Of a stretch of DNA of 64,000 nt, positions 48,001-59,500 are shown piece after piece. Position numbers and translations under genes: made by a program. Each line of letters begins with the position of its first letter. Within the stretch, counting starts at the first letter, position 1. Source of the stretch: Acanthaster planci. Its lineage: Eukaryota; Echinodermata; Asteroidea; Valvatida; Acanthasteridae. The notes beneath the pieces are model-generated. The model was not told the DNA's origin, did not search any database, and was given only the letters and a program-made list of their open reading frames with translations. Location of the stretch: positions 2,946,713 through 3,010,712 of the forward strand of contig NW_019091356.1 in assembly GCF_001949145.1 (NCBI RefSeq). Direction: 5' to 3'.

Positions 48001-51000
48001 ACTATATTCAAACTTATACAGAGCCCTGTCCTTACAACCAGAACAAGCAGTGCTGTTTTGACAAGTGTCTGCAAATGTGTTTAGAAATATTGAAATTGAA
48101 AAAGGGAATTATGCACAGAATCATAGTTTGGAGTAAGTTAACATCAGATTTTGTCTTGTTTTTTTTAAGTTTAGGAAAAATATACAAAGTTGTTGTATAT
48201 CTGTAAGATATCCTTAGAATAATTGGAAAGTTGTCTTCAGATGTTGGGCTGAGGTAATTACTCCTGGGTATTCGTAAACTTTAAATTCGTGTATAATTCA
48301 CAAGCACAAACCTCACTTATCCTTGAGTTTCATCCTAATTGAATAAATTCATTTGAATCAACTGAGATACACGTATTAAAATTGTAATTGGTGTGAGGAA
48401 TATTAAATTAAAATGTAGAGGAATAAAGACTGTAATATCCGCACTAACATTTTTAGCAGCTGCTGCACTGAATTGTGCTTGTAGATGTATGTGAAATTAA
48501 TTTTCAGCACTTGCAATTGAACCAGAGCTATAATTGATACATGTGCTTACAGGTACAGTACATTATGACATGTGCATTGTTACATTGTACATTGTTCTGT
48601 AAAAATCATTTCCCGCTTTTTCCACTGGTGTGAATATCTGAATGAAAATTTTTTCATGTTTTGTGAAATAAAAATGAATACCCTGTGAAGAGAAAGGTGT
48701 GAGAGTTTCCCATTCGCAGGTAAACTTCTAACGAGCCAGTTTGGTATTCCAACAGTGCATGCTGCCATGCTCAGTACGAGGTTATTCGGGAACAGCTACA
48801 TGTACGTGTGATCATGATAGTTTGACCTACATGTACAAACAGCACATCCATATGCTGGCTCATGCATGTGCTTTGTTCCCGAAAGACCCTGGCTTTTGAA
48901 ATACCGAACTGGTTCAATTGCAGTACATGTACTCTACATGTACATGTATACCAGATATTTCAACAACAACAAAAAAAAGGATAGTACGCATGAATATCCA
49001 TAAATGCATGCTTTTAAATGATTTACATGTATGAACTGCTTTGGGCTGAGTACCATGTCTGCTTGGGCAGAATTTCAAGGGAAATTTTTTTCATAAACTG
49101 TGTTTATCCACTCTTTTGAGTATACATGTACATGTGGGTGCATATTGTTGACCAACCTATGCAACCTGTCTTTCCATAGTGTGTACACGTAACAAGATGC
49201 TTCAACTTTCTTGATAGAAAAACCAGTGCGTTAATTTGGTCTTTGCCATGGCATGAAAAATTGGCTGTCAAGCATGGGCAACACTTGCAGCAGTGTTGAG
49301 CTCCTGCAATGCCATATACCGATACGTAGGTGGGGAATAAGTGGATGCATGTACATGTACTAAGTTGCTCGTGCCATGGCGACCGTGAACTTTCAGCACT
49401 TGTTCAAAGTGCACCCAGGGCAGGTTTTGGCCAGTTGCTGAATCCTTTGCAGTATTGACACTGATAAAAAGACAGGGCTCCCCCTCTGTCAGTCACTCTT
49501 GTTGCATTTCCAAACTTTGGCTCAAGTCCTGAGCAGCCGGCAAGAAAATATTGTATTTGGCACTGCATGAAAAAGTATGTGGTTCGCAAAACAATGTGTG
49601 CTTTGCTAAAGATTGGGCTATTGTTTGAAACGTGCCAGCTGGAGCCCTTAAGCGACATGGGAAGGGGCACGAATATGCTGGCAGTTGCTGGAGAAGAAGC
49701 AGGTGGTATTTCTGCGTCGAACTCTCCTCCCCCCCATGCCATCCAGACTGCAGGTGTGGTCATGCGCAGATGATTTTAGATTTACAGTATTCCTTTATTT
49801 ACTTCTTCACGTTCATCACCTACATGGCTCTGCTGATTTGGTTTTTTTTTTTGGTTTCCTCTATCAAGAACCTTTTTTTGGGGGGGGAAAATAATTAGGT
49901 ATCAATTTGCTTTTGCAACGTACTGTTACTTTATGTACATGGAATGTACAGAAAAAAGTGTGCCGGTAAGTTGTTTACGCGTTTTGTGCAGAACAGATGT
50001 TTAACCCTAACCCCCTAGGCTCTTGCACTAGAAAGCATACTGAACCTCACCAAATCCAACAGGTTCATGTACTTGTCTATGTACTTGTACATGCAGGTTA
50101 CTGTACCAAACCTGATAAACTCCAACAGAATGAGCCCGTTGGAGTTTGAGTGATATGGTATGGATGGGTCTATGCAGTATAGGATGACTTGCACTGAACA
50201 GTACCAAACCTGATAAAATCAAGCATAGTCCAACAATTGGTACAGCAAGCCAGACCCTGCACACAGTGACCAGTGTGTGTCCCAACTCACACAGAATCCA
50301 ACACCATCTCCCTGGGCCTTTCATCCCAAGTCTCACAAAATTCAACTAAGAAGTTCCTCAGGTACGGTACCAAACCTGCCAAAACCTCACAAAACCTGCT
50401 GTTGGAGTATGGCAGGTTGGGGGAGTTAGGGTTAACATTACTACTTCCAACTGCAAATGCAATAAGGGCATGTAATTATCATGATCTTGAATAAAACTCT
50501 TCTCTCTCTAAGCGGGGACAGTGCATCTCTTTTTTCTTTTTTTTAACCCTCCTATGCTGAAGTCACTCTTTGGGTCACTTGGTAAACACCTCAAAGAAGC
50601 GCAGCTGTGTCGTGTTGTGCACTACACCAACAGTCCCTCACAGGAATATCAGATTGCACTTTTGTGCTGCCCAACAACTGTGCCTCACTGTTTCATGTGC
50701 ATCATTGTGCAGTAAACCAAATGCAGTGAAGAGGACTGCACAAAAGATCCTGGGTCATTTTGTGCTGGCAACCAACTGTGTCCACACTGAACCTGTGCAT
50801 GTTTGTGTTCCATATAGAAAACACATGCAAGAGAGTGACTGTTGGAACTTGTGCATATTTGTGCTGTAAAACCAAAGGACGGTAAAGGGAGGAAAAAATT
50901 TTTTCTGGGGGGAGGTGAAGGGTCAGAGAGGTGGCCGTCTTCAATACTTCCACTAAAACAAGGTACACAGGAAACTCCCCCCTGGAGACTCGGTGGTCCC

Positions 51001-51102
51001 TCCTCGGATGTAAAACCCCCATTATGAGATGCTCACAGCTTGTACAGACAGATTTAATGTCACAGATACGTGTAGATACAGATAGGCACAGGCTTGACTC
51101 AC
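42045..51102. other. Long gene-poor stretch, part 2
   Basis: No gene is recognised. I looked on the minus strand for the catalytic loop, DFG, APE and later parts of the NIK-like kinase and did not find them; short exons could be missed by eye. 50030-50420 repeats a phrase like GTACCAAACCTGATAAA with CCAACA several times and ends in GGGAGTTAGGGTTAAC, the edge of a dispersed repeat. 50610-50880 has a repeated TTGTGCTG..CAACCAACTGTG phrase. Confidence 0.4.
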
Positions 51103-51237
51103 TCGTTTGACGACCACCTTCTTGTCGGAGGCTGTATCCTGTACCAGGTACACGTCCCCAAAAGATCCGCGCCCCAGGAAGAGGAGCTTGATGTACTGGT
51201 CTCCCTCCAGGTACTGATGATTCATTGGCTTCAACTC
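51103..51237 (-). other. Exon with start of kinase domain (glycine loop and ATP-binding lysine)
   Basis: This is a 45-codon phase-0 exon with acceptor TTTGGCAG and donor GTGAGT. LGRGSFGDVYLV is the P-loop, and VVVKR holds the expected nucleotide-binding Lys (residue 675 of the fragment). No alpha-C glutamate or later motif is included. Confidence 0.85.
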
Positions 51238-54200
51238 CTGCCAAAGGCGAGAAAAAAAATTGAAAAGACAACTCGGAAATTGTGTACCGCTCCGATAAAA
51301 TCAAGAATAAGTATAAACACTGGATCAAACATCTTCAATTCTTCGCTTAATAAAAATAAAACTCAGGAGTCAGGATTCCGATCTTGCTGAGCAAAAATCG
51401 GAGAGAGCCAGTCACAAGCGATAAGCATCAGAAACCGACTAGAAATGTTAAGTTACCCGGTCAAGAAGTACGCCTTCATGTTGTCCTTGCAACTCGGCTG
51501 CATCTGTGAGCTTCAGCTGTCCAAATCGTTCGGCCAAGACAATCAAGCTCCGTGGCTCTCCGTGACTGACCCCTGGTGGAATTTCCACTTCTGGAGGGAC
51601 ACCGGCGGGTGGTGGACCATCCCCTGCTGCTGTCCCCCGGGGTACTGGAGCCTCAGCCAAGGGAGAAGCCTCAGCTCCTTGGCCGACCTCCATTCGGGAG
51701 GCCGGGCGTGCTGCCCGGGGTGGCCCACACAGGATGCCCTTGAGGACCACCCCGTGCTTTGCCTGGGCCCCGTTGTCCAAGTACAATCTCCTGACGGCCT
51801 GCTGGTTGTGCGAATTATGGGGCAGTGCCGACCTGCCTGGAGACGAGGTGAGGGACAGGTGGGCCGTGAGAGCCTGGTGCCTCGCACGCCCAGCATCTCC
51901 CGCTGGTCCCTCTTTGTGCTCGTCCCTTCTGCTGCAAAGGTCCAGGCCTCGCATCTTCTTTTCCAGCTCCTGCTGGCGTAGCAACTCCGGACCAGAAACA
52001 ATCTTTGGCCCTCGTGGCACCTTCTTGGGCTTTGCTCCAGTTGCCTCCCACTTGACTTCCTCTGCTGATGGGGACCGAGATTCCTTCTTTCCCTTCCGTC
52101 CTTTTTTTCGTGCCGGGCGGTCGCAATCCAGTCTGGTCTTAAGCGGGTCAGATGGGCGGGGCTTTTTCTTATCGTCATCATCGTCCTTATCACCATTTCC
52201 CCCGGTCATCCTCAAAGCACAACCAGTGTAGTTGACAACCTGTCCCGTCTCTGCAGCCTAACACACCCGGAGAAGAAGAAAGATCCATTACTTTACTCAA
52301 AGCGCAAAACTACTATTGCAACATCCAAAGATTTTCTTCATTCAAAAAAATTCATTATTTAAAAAGGAGATCATTCCCTACTTTTCCTTGTCCGCCGATG
52401 TTTTGGTTTGGCGGTGCACTGGTCTCAACTTCACCCTTTTCACCAGTGACTCTCCTTGGCTTGAACGACTGGCTCTGAACATCACAAGCCTCTGAGCAAT
52501 GAATATATGAATATATGAATATTAAGTATGACTGTTCGTGAAAAGACAGGGCTTCTCCTCATAGACAAATTTGCTTTTTTTGAAAACTCGCAGCAGAGAA
52601 CTATCTGCAGAAAAACCAGAAGAGACCAGCTGAACGAAACTTTCTATGTAAACTTTGTTCAATTGATTTTTTTTTTACAGTGAAGATTGGTAGTCAGTCA
52701 TTACTGTCAATCACCAAATCTTCCGTTGTGCTGTGCCATGAAAAATAAATACTCATCTTTTTTTATGTTTTCAAATATGATTTACATATGATGTAAATAA
52801 GCCCTACAGAAAGCCCAAAAACTACAACGAAAAGTCACAGGCTATCTCTGACTTCACTTACCTCTCAGAGATGACTCGTTTAAGTCTGCTGCCTCATTTT
52901 CGCCTCCTTGTCTGCCAGCCGCGGGATTACTGTCCAATTGTGAGACCTCTCCATCTGCAGCATCGGTTTCTGGCTCCTCTTCGATCACTCCGTTATAATC
53001 TTCTGGCTCTGCCCCTACGCTCTCAAAGTCCAGATGGCCAGCCTTGCCACTTCCCGGACCTCGTGCCTTCAAACTAGCCTCCCTCTCCCCAACGTCGTTC
53101 TCATCTGGCACGCCGTCTCCTGCTTCCTCTGCCTCATTTTCCCCCTCCTTGTCAGCTGATTCCTGCATTCCCGTGTGAAACTCCGCATCACCGGACTCCT
53201 TCACAGTTTTCTCTGGCCTCAGGTCCTTCATGCCCTTCTCTTTGGGATCTTCTTTCCACCTGACGGCATCTTCGTCCTCACCTGAACGCTCCCCGTCCTC
53301 GGCAGCATCAGCTATTTTGTTTTCTTCGAGACCAGCATTGTTCAACTTTACCGTCTCTGAGTCGTTTGGCCCCTTCTCTTGCCTAGTCTCTTGGGTGGCA
53401 TCCCCTTTTTCTCCACGCTCCAGCTTCAACTTCTCCTCTTCCACTTGGTCCACGCCTGCTGCCTTCTCTGAAGCACCTCTGCGATCGTCTCCACATTTTG
53501 GCAGATTCTGCATACGGATCTCATCTTCCCTTTTGCATGTATCGGCCTCCTCAACACGTGTACAATTTTGGTTGTTCAGGCCTCTGTAGACAGTGTCTAG
53601 GAATGCCTTCCTTTCCCTTTTTGAGGTATGGTGATCCCAAACGCAATCCCCGCTGGGCCAAAACACTACATAAGAAAGAGAGAAAAAAAACAGAAAGTTG
53701 TCTCTTTGGGTGTGGGGGCTGCATGTGACAGTTCACACTTTTCCAAAGCTTTTTAAACTGTTTCCCCAGTTTGCTGTTTGCAGGTTTTTTAAAATTGATA
53801 CCAATTACAAATTGCTTCAAGGGAAATTATATTTATAACTTACACGTTAACCCTAACCTTCCCCAACCACACAGAATTAAACAGCAGTAAAGTGTTGAAT
53901 TCTGTGGGGATAGGTCTGGTAGGCCCAGACAGCTGGCTTTTGCATTGAGTTTGGCATACCTCAGAAAAACAAAGTCCTACAGCCTCTGTGCAGCACAAAG
54001 TCCCACATGGGTGTTTAACTTTGTGTGAATGGGGAAGGTTAGGGCTAGCAACCCTCGGGGGTTAGGGTTAACCCCAGAGTTAACAGGAGGTCGTGTGACA
54101 TATAAGAGTCCCAAAGTAAATACTCAATTCGTTTGTATTTCACTTTCCGGTCCAATACCCTGGAAGTGCCTGTGGGTCTGCATACCCGAAACAGTATTTC

Positions 54201-54799
54201 ATTCAACAATCAGTCAAAATTTCAAAGAAACCACGTTCCAAGCTGTGCGGCAACGTATGTGACCCACTCAGTGAAAATGAGTCTTAAGTCGCCAGAGCCA
54301 CTTTTTGAGTTTTTATTTGTATTGGAAAGAGCAAATTGAGTTTTTCGTTTGGATGTATCGCTCAGTTTGGCATCCTGACAAAAGTGGATACTCCATGGTG
54401 AAAATTGCTGTGGGTTCCTATTGATATACACCGTGCAAAATTATTCTAAAGGCCTTTTGCCTCCAAAGTGGCTCTGGCAACTTAGACTCATTTTCACAGA
54501 GTGAGTCACACGTACGGAAGACAGTATCTGATGCTGGTTTTCCTACATCAGGTTTTCGTTTGTTTTTTCAGCACTTTTTTTTTTCAATTCCTATTTTTTT
54601 TAGTACACTGTACAAGCACTCACCTATTTTGTGCACACATTTCTTGCACCCACAGATGGACTTCTGTTGGAGTGCATTGAGATAATCCTTAAGAGTCTTG
54701 ACCTTGAAAAGGGGCGAGTGGTGTTCAGCATGTGGACCACCCAGTTTCTGACTTGCGCCGCCAATGTCTGACACCTGACACGGAACAGTCCCCCCATCT
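51103..54799 (-). CDS. MAP3K14/NIK-like protein kinase, partial (5' and 3' ends not found)
   Basis: Five exons keep one frame (676 codons): 54799-54624 (enters in phase 2), 53665-52862, 52491-52382, 52257-51457 and 51237-51103. Seen in order: a Cys cluster (CGCKKC); ~270 residues very rich in Glu, Asp, Lys and Gly; a Lys/Arg-rich basic patch (KTRLDCDRPARKKGRKGKK); a Pro/Gly-rich stretch; then EGVLLDR-ELKPMNHQYLEGD, followed by the glycine-rich loop GRGSFG and VVVK. The segment EGVLL..KLKP..Y.Y before the loop is distinctive of NF-kB-inducing kinase (MAP3K14), which activates IKK-alpha in the non-canonical NF-kB pathway. The kinase breaks after the lysine at a good donor (GTGAGT). The N-terminal half has no match I recognise. 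Other MAP3Ks are less likely because of that pre-loop segment. Confidence 0.72.
53845..54075. repeat. TTAACCCTAACC foldback element in a NIK-like intron
   Basis: GTTAACCCTAACCTTCCCC (left) faces GGGGAAGGTTAGGGCTAGCAAC and GGGTTAGGGTTAACCC (right). Inside, ACAGAATTAAACAGCAG and GTGTTGAATTCTGT make a second small pairing. It is MITE-like and belongs with the dispersed TTAACCCTAAC repeats elsewhere in the window. Confidence 0.55.
54251..54520. repeat. Inverted repeat element with ~58-bp arms in a NIK-like intron
   Basis: The left arm 54251-54310 contains GTGAAAATGAGTCTTAAGTC and GCCAGAGCCACTTT; the right arm 54460-54520 contains AAAGTGGCTCTGGCAACTTA and GACTCATTTTCAC. The arms are close to 90% complementary by eye with a ~150-bp interior. 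No coding potential. Probably a MITE. Confidence 0.65.
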
Positions 54800-55195
54800 C
54801 TGAGCATCACGGAGGAAGGGAAAACAAAAAAAACGAATCACCTCTATTCGAACCAATCTTACACGGCGCATGGAGAATCAACCCTCGATCAGGATGACAA
54901 GTACAGGCCAATTCACTTTCCATACAGAATCAAACTGTCCCGCGACAATACCGATGTTTCGCAATAGGGCGCCTCCAAGAGTTTGCAAAGCATTTTCAAA
55001 TCACAATATGTGAAATCTGTTGACCCAATGCACGTTTGGACAGGGTTGACAGATTTCGCATGTTGTGATTGGCCATCGCCTTGTAAACTTGTGGGGGCAC
55101 ACTTTTGTGAATAACACTTACTGGACAAGCCAAACTGAAGTGGAGGTGAGATTTGAAGCTTTTCAGGTGGAGGTAAAACGTAAACAGGTTTGCGG

Positions 55196-55718
55196 TAACA
55201 CCATGAATATATCTCCTTTTTTTGAGTATGTGGGATTCTGAAAAGAATCCGTGGTACTCAACGTTTCAGACAGCATGCTCCGTCCGTCGTAAGGAGACTG
55301 CACAGGGTCCAATGGTGAGGCAGCTTATATGGTGTGTAGAGGGCAGTGAGTTGTGGCGAGGATGCTAACTCACGATCCAGCTGGTGGCTTGGGGGCGTTA
55401 AGGATATTTCCAGCCCGTGGGTCCCCTACACCTTTGGCTACCTTCTCCCACACTCCCCTCCCTCAGACTGACATGCCTCATTGGTTTGACAGTACCCCAG
55501 TGACTTCAGTTGGATCTGGAGTTAGCATTCTCTTCACACCTCAACACCCCCAAGCCTCCTGCTGGTCCTGAGTTAGCATCCTCTTCACACCTCACTGCTC
55601 TCTACACACCATATAAGCTGCCTCACCATCAGAGCATGCTGTCTGAAACGTTGAGTACCACCGATTCTTTTCAGAATCCCACATACTCAAAAGAAGAGAC
55701 ATATCCATGGTGCTACCC
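55196..55718. mobile_element. Foldback element with arms of ~120-160 bp
   Basis: The left arm 55196-55360 contains GAGTATGTGGGATTCTGAAA, GTACTCAACGTTTCAGACAG, CATGCT, GTGAGGCAGCTTATATGGTG and TGTAGAG. The right arm 55590-55718 carries the reverse complements in mirrored order (CTCTACACACCATATAAGCT through CTGTCTGAAACGTTGAGTAC to CCCACATACTC). Pairing reaches out to ACACCATG / CATGGTGCT. The ~230-bp centre holds a direct repeat of GAGTTAGCATCCTCTTCACACC. No transposase frame. Confidence 0.75.
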
Positions 55719-56429
55719 CAAACCTATCTGGTTTACTTGAAGTGCAGTTGTTGGCATTGCTATTCACATAACTTGTGACATGTCACATATTCTACATCTA
55801 GAGAAAGCCCATTTTTTGTGCCACAGAATTTCAGATCATTGCTGAAAATGCCACCACGACACTCATGCCAATTGCCTCACTTGACTTACTGAAGACAGAA
55901 GTCCAGCTACTCTTAGATTTTAAATCAGGGAAGCAAGTGGGGTACTGTAGAAACCGGGTCACAAACATTGAAATATTTCTATAAAAAAGGAGCAAATTTC
56001 AAACCGTACAAGCTTTTGTACAGTGGTTTTTCAAAGGATAAGTTGAGCCGATCCAAGGAGAAAAATCCATGTCTGATTCACAATATTTGTAATGTGTACA
56101 GTGACTGCATGGTGGTGCATGACTTCAGACAATTAAAACTGCCAGGTGTAAATGACACAGGCAACAAGGGGGAAATGACAGTGACACAGTCAATGGAACC
56201 ACAAAAACTGGGAATTCCCAGCCCTCTTCTGGTACTGTACATGTACGTGGGGCTACCAACCACAGCGCTGTGGTTACATGTACACGCACATGTACCGTAT
56301 GTAGTGTGTTTGTGCAAGCAATTACATGTAAGGCCTACTGTCCATTTCACACTATAAATTTAAAATGCCACTTACATGTAACAATAAGACAACCTACCCG
56401 TGTGCAGGGATTTTAAGAGGGCACTCTTG

Positions 56430-56512
56430 GCTTAACCCTTGCCCTCTTCAATCCTCCAAAATCCGTTTGATGAGTTTGGAGGATTTTGGAGGATTGAGGA
56501 TGAATGGCAAAA
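56430..56512. repeat. Foldback copy of the CCTCAATCC repeat
   Basis: TTAACCCTTGCCCTCTTCAA and TCCTCCAAAAT on the left pair with GGAGGATTTTGGAGGATTGA on the right around GTTTGATGAG. Same family style as 14185-14262. Confidence 0.5.
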
Positions 56513-57659
56513 ATGTACGGCTGATTGTGAACGATGACATGTGAAGGTCGTTGGTTGGACCTTACATAGTTTATGCTCAGTCATGCAACATCAGCCCAAC
56601 ATTACTTTGAAATCAACCGCACTGCTCAAGAAAGCCATTTGCCGTGCCTCAACACACTGGCAGGAATTGCTGGAGGATTTTGAAGGACTGAGGAGCAGGG
56701 TGTGTCTCAATTTGAGCATACGTGGAAATGATTACACGATTTCAGAGGACTGAAGATAAACACAGTTTTTATGACCAGGGCTACTGGGGGATTGAAAATG
56801 TGCCATAGCAAAAAAACTCTGGTGGGTTACGGTTAATAAGGTTTTTTTATTTCATCTTATTTGCATCTGGCGAGCACTCAAAATTGAGTAGGTGCCACTT
56901 CAAAGAAAAAACAAAAACAAAAAAACCCCAGGTTATACATGTTTCCGAGGATATCATAAAAAAGCGCCCCTCATTATCCCCATTCGAAATGAAAATGTAA
57001 AGGCACAATGTAGGTTTTGTTATTTGACACTGTTCCATCAGCATTCAAACTACATGCTGCATGAAAACGCAGCTCCATTTCAAGATCAACACACTGCCAT
57101 TTCCTGGTTCTGCATGTGAGAACCTCTTCACTTTTTTTAAGTTTGGATACCAGCCAAGCCAGAGGTCAAGAGGTCACCAGCAGCCTTCTTCACCCCCCCA
57201 GTCCGGAATGAGTAATCGTCACGAGGGTAGATACCCCCCCATTATGCCCATCCTCCCTCCAATTGTGCAAAAACGCCATAGTTCTATTTGGTACTAGTTA
57301 TGCTCACTGCACATGTATTGTATAAGTACCTTTCTACACTGGAACGTAAACAGAATACCACTTCGCAAGCTCTCGGACAAGCACTGAATATACAGTGTTT
57401 ATTAATATATACATTGGGTAAGGGCAAAACCTGTTAGATAAATTCACTGTGTTGTTGTTTACATTAGTTGTACGATTCTTTTTTAATTGATATTCTCATT
57501 CCTTTGTTTCCATCCTACAATATATTATTATTATTACTATTTATGCAGTAAACCAACTCTTTACGGATTTCAAACTTTGCTCCATGATTTTTTAGCCACA
57601 CCTTTTTTTGGGGGGAGGGATATTTTTGTAATTTGAGGAACATTTTTGCCAACCACTTA

Positions 57660-58060
57660 GACTTGGAGATGTGACAAATACTGTATGTTGCTGGGGAAAG
57701 ACTATGCCGGGTGATAGACTTGGAGATGTGCCAAATACTTTATGTTGCTAGGGAAAGACTATGCCGGTGATAGACTTGGAGATGTGCCAAATACTTTATG
57801 TTGCTGGGGCCGGGGAAAGACTATGCCAGGTGATAGACTTGGAGATGTGCCAAATACTGTATGTTGCTGGGGAAAGACTATGCCGGGTGATACACTTGGA
57901 GATGTGCCAAATACTGTATGTTGCTGGGGAAAGACTATGCCAGGTGATAGACTTGGAGATGTGCCAAATACTTTATGTTGCTGGGGAAAGACTATGCCAG
58001 GTGATAGACTTGGAGATGTGCCAAATACTTTATGTTGCTGGGGAAAGACTATGCCAGGTG
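57660..58060. repeat. 57-bp minisatellite, seven units
   Basis: ACTTGGAGATGTG starts units at 57661, 57718, 57774, 57837, 57894, 57951 and 58008; spacings are 57, 56, 63, 57, 57 and 57. Each unit reads on through CCAAATACT.TATGTTGCTG and GGAAAGACTATGCC. Because 57 is a multiple of three, open frames run through it on both strands without being genes. Confidence 0.95.
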
Positions 58061-59189
58061 AGCAAATATGAAAGTTGTACATATACATGAACTGGCACAG
58101 ATCCCAGGCCCTGTCACCATTCCACCAAATAAAAAAAAAGGCAAGTCTCATGTTGAACCCCATCCTCACAACAGGTAGCCTGTCGGGATTCTGGGTCAGG
58201 AAATTGAACTTTATTGAACAAGTTTTAACAGAAGAAGTATTGGGGGAGGGGTTCTTATGGCTCTTTGTCAGCAGTCCTATTTTATACTCTAAGCATTTTT
58301 TTCTCCTGATTTCAGGGTTTTTTTTTTTAGTATTTTTTTCAAGGACTTATTATCTTCTTCAACTCACAACAATCCACAACTACCAGTACATGTACGTACA
58401 TGTACCCGTCCATATACCCAGAGCAGTTTGCTGCAGAGAATCAAATCACAATGCATTTCTAGTCTAGGATTTGTAGGTCATCCTGCCATGGTAAACCACA
58501 CTGTCATCTGTTAAACCACACCACCAGGGAGAAGACCCCTTTGGAATTTTCAACCACCAACTTTTCTTACATTGTGGTGGGGGTGGCTCTCACATCGGAT
58601 GTGAACCATTTCCAATGCCTGGTCTGCTTCAAAAGAAAACAACTGTGCTGGGTAAAAACCAGCTGAAAATCGGCAACTGTGAGCAACTCACTTTGGATGA
58701 TTTTTGTTTTCCACAACCCACGTTTTGCCAGGCAAATGTTTTGTGTATTCAGCAAATGGCTGTGCATAAACCAAAACTATTACTCTGCACAAATGCTTTG
58801 AAGTGTACAGCAAACGCTCAATTTTCATCATACAGACGCACAACGTACAGCACGCAAAACCATCACAGACAACAACTGTTTTCTTGTCTCCTGGTTTGTG
58901 GCAACCTGTTTTTGAATGGGTACCAAGTCGGACAGACAAAAAAAAAAAAAAATCATCAAATTACTGGAAGCACTGCATGTATCTCCAACTCCCAGTTTGC
59001 TTGTTTTCAATTTAATAAATATAAAAAGAAACAAAATAAAACAAATCTGCAATCAGAAAATACATGTTTTAAATCACATAGCGCTGCCAGATACGACATA
59101 AGTAAATCTTAATCACCGCGACTACACTGGGCATTTTGATTGAGAAGGTATAACAGTATGTTGTGACAGCCCCAAGTGTGGCATTCCTT

Positions 59190-59500
59190 GATATTGGCAA
59201 GATGCCAACCAATTTTATTGGCAAGATGCCAACCAGTTTTATTGGCATGATGCCCACCAGTTCTTTTTTTTAAAGATGGGAGAAAAACCTGCGCTCACCC
59301 CCCCCCCACACACACACACTTTGAGTGGCCAGGCCTTGAACTCAGAGAGGTCAGCAAAACCTCTGCCCGATTACACAATCTTTTTTCTCAGATTTTACAA
59401 TATCTCATCTTCCACCGGCCCAAAGGATCCCATCACTCCCAACTGGCAAGGTGCCAACCTGGCTGCTAGTGGCTGGACCAGTGGCAGGGGAAAAAACTGT
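59190..59500 (+). repeat. Dispersed repeat family, copy C (with 24-bp triplication)
   Basis: It begins with three 24-bp units (ATTGGCAAGATGCCAACCAG type, starting at 59193, 59217 and 59241), then CTCAGAGAGGTCAGCAAAAC, GATTACACAATC, ATCTCATCTTCC and CTGGCAAGGTGCCAACCTGG. Copies A (61935-62810) and B (63335-63996) share this order. No protein is recognised. Confidence 0.65.

Larger units (their letters stand above)
54800..57650. other. Spacer upstream of the NIK-like exons
   Basis: Apart from the foldback element at 55196-55718 and a CCTCAATCC repeat near 56430-56510 (TCTTCAATCCTCC / GGAGGATTGAGG), no gene, exon or RNA is recognised. The missing 5' exons of the kinase gene could lie here on the minus strand. 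TATTATTATTATTACTATTT near 57520 is simple sequence. Confidence 0.4.

Noticed and set aside
51734-52231. Plus-strand frame of 165 codons and minus-strand frames in other phases
   Set aside because: Shadows of the NIK-like exon 52257-51457, whose frame is supported by homology at its end and by phase with its neighbours.
57742-58169. Open frames of 109-136 codons on both strands with repeated GDRLGDVPNT and SPGIVFPQQH phrases
   Set aside because: They are products of the 57-bp minisatellite, whose length is a multiple of three; there is no start context, splice structure or family match.
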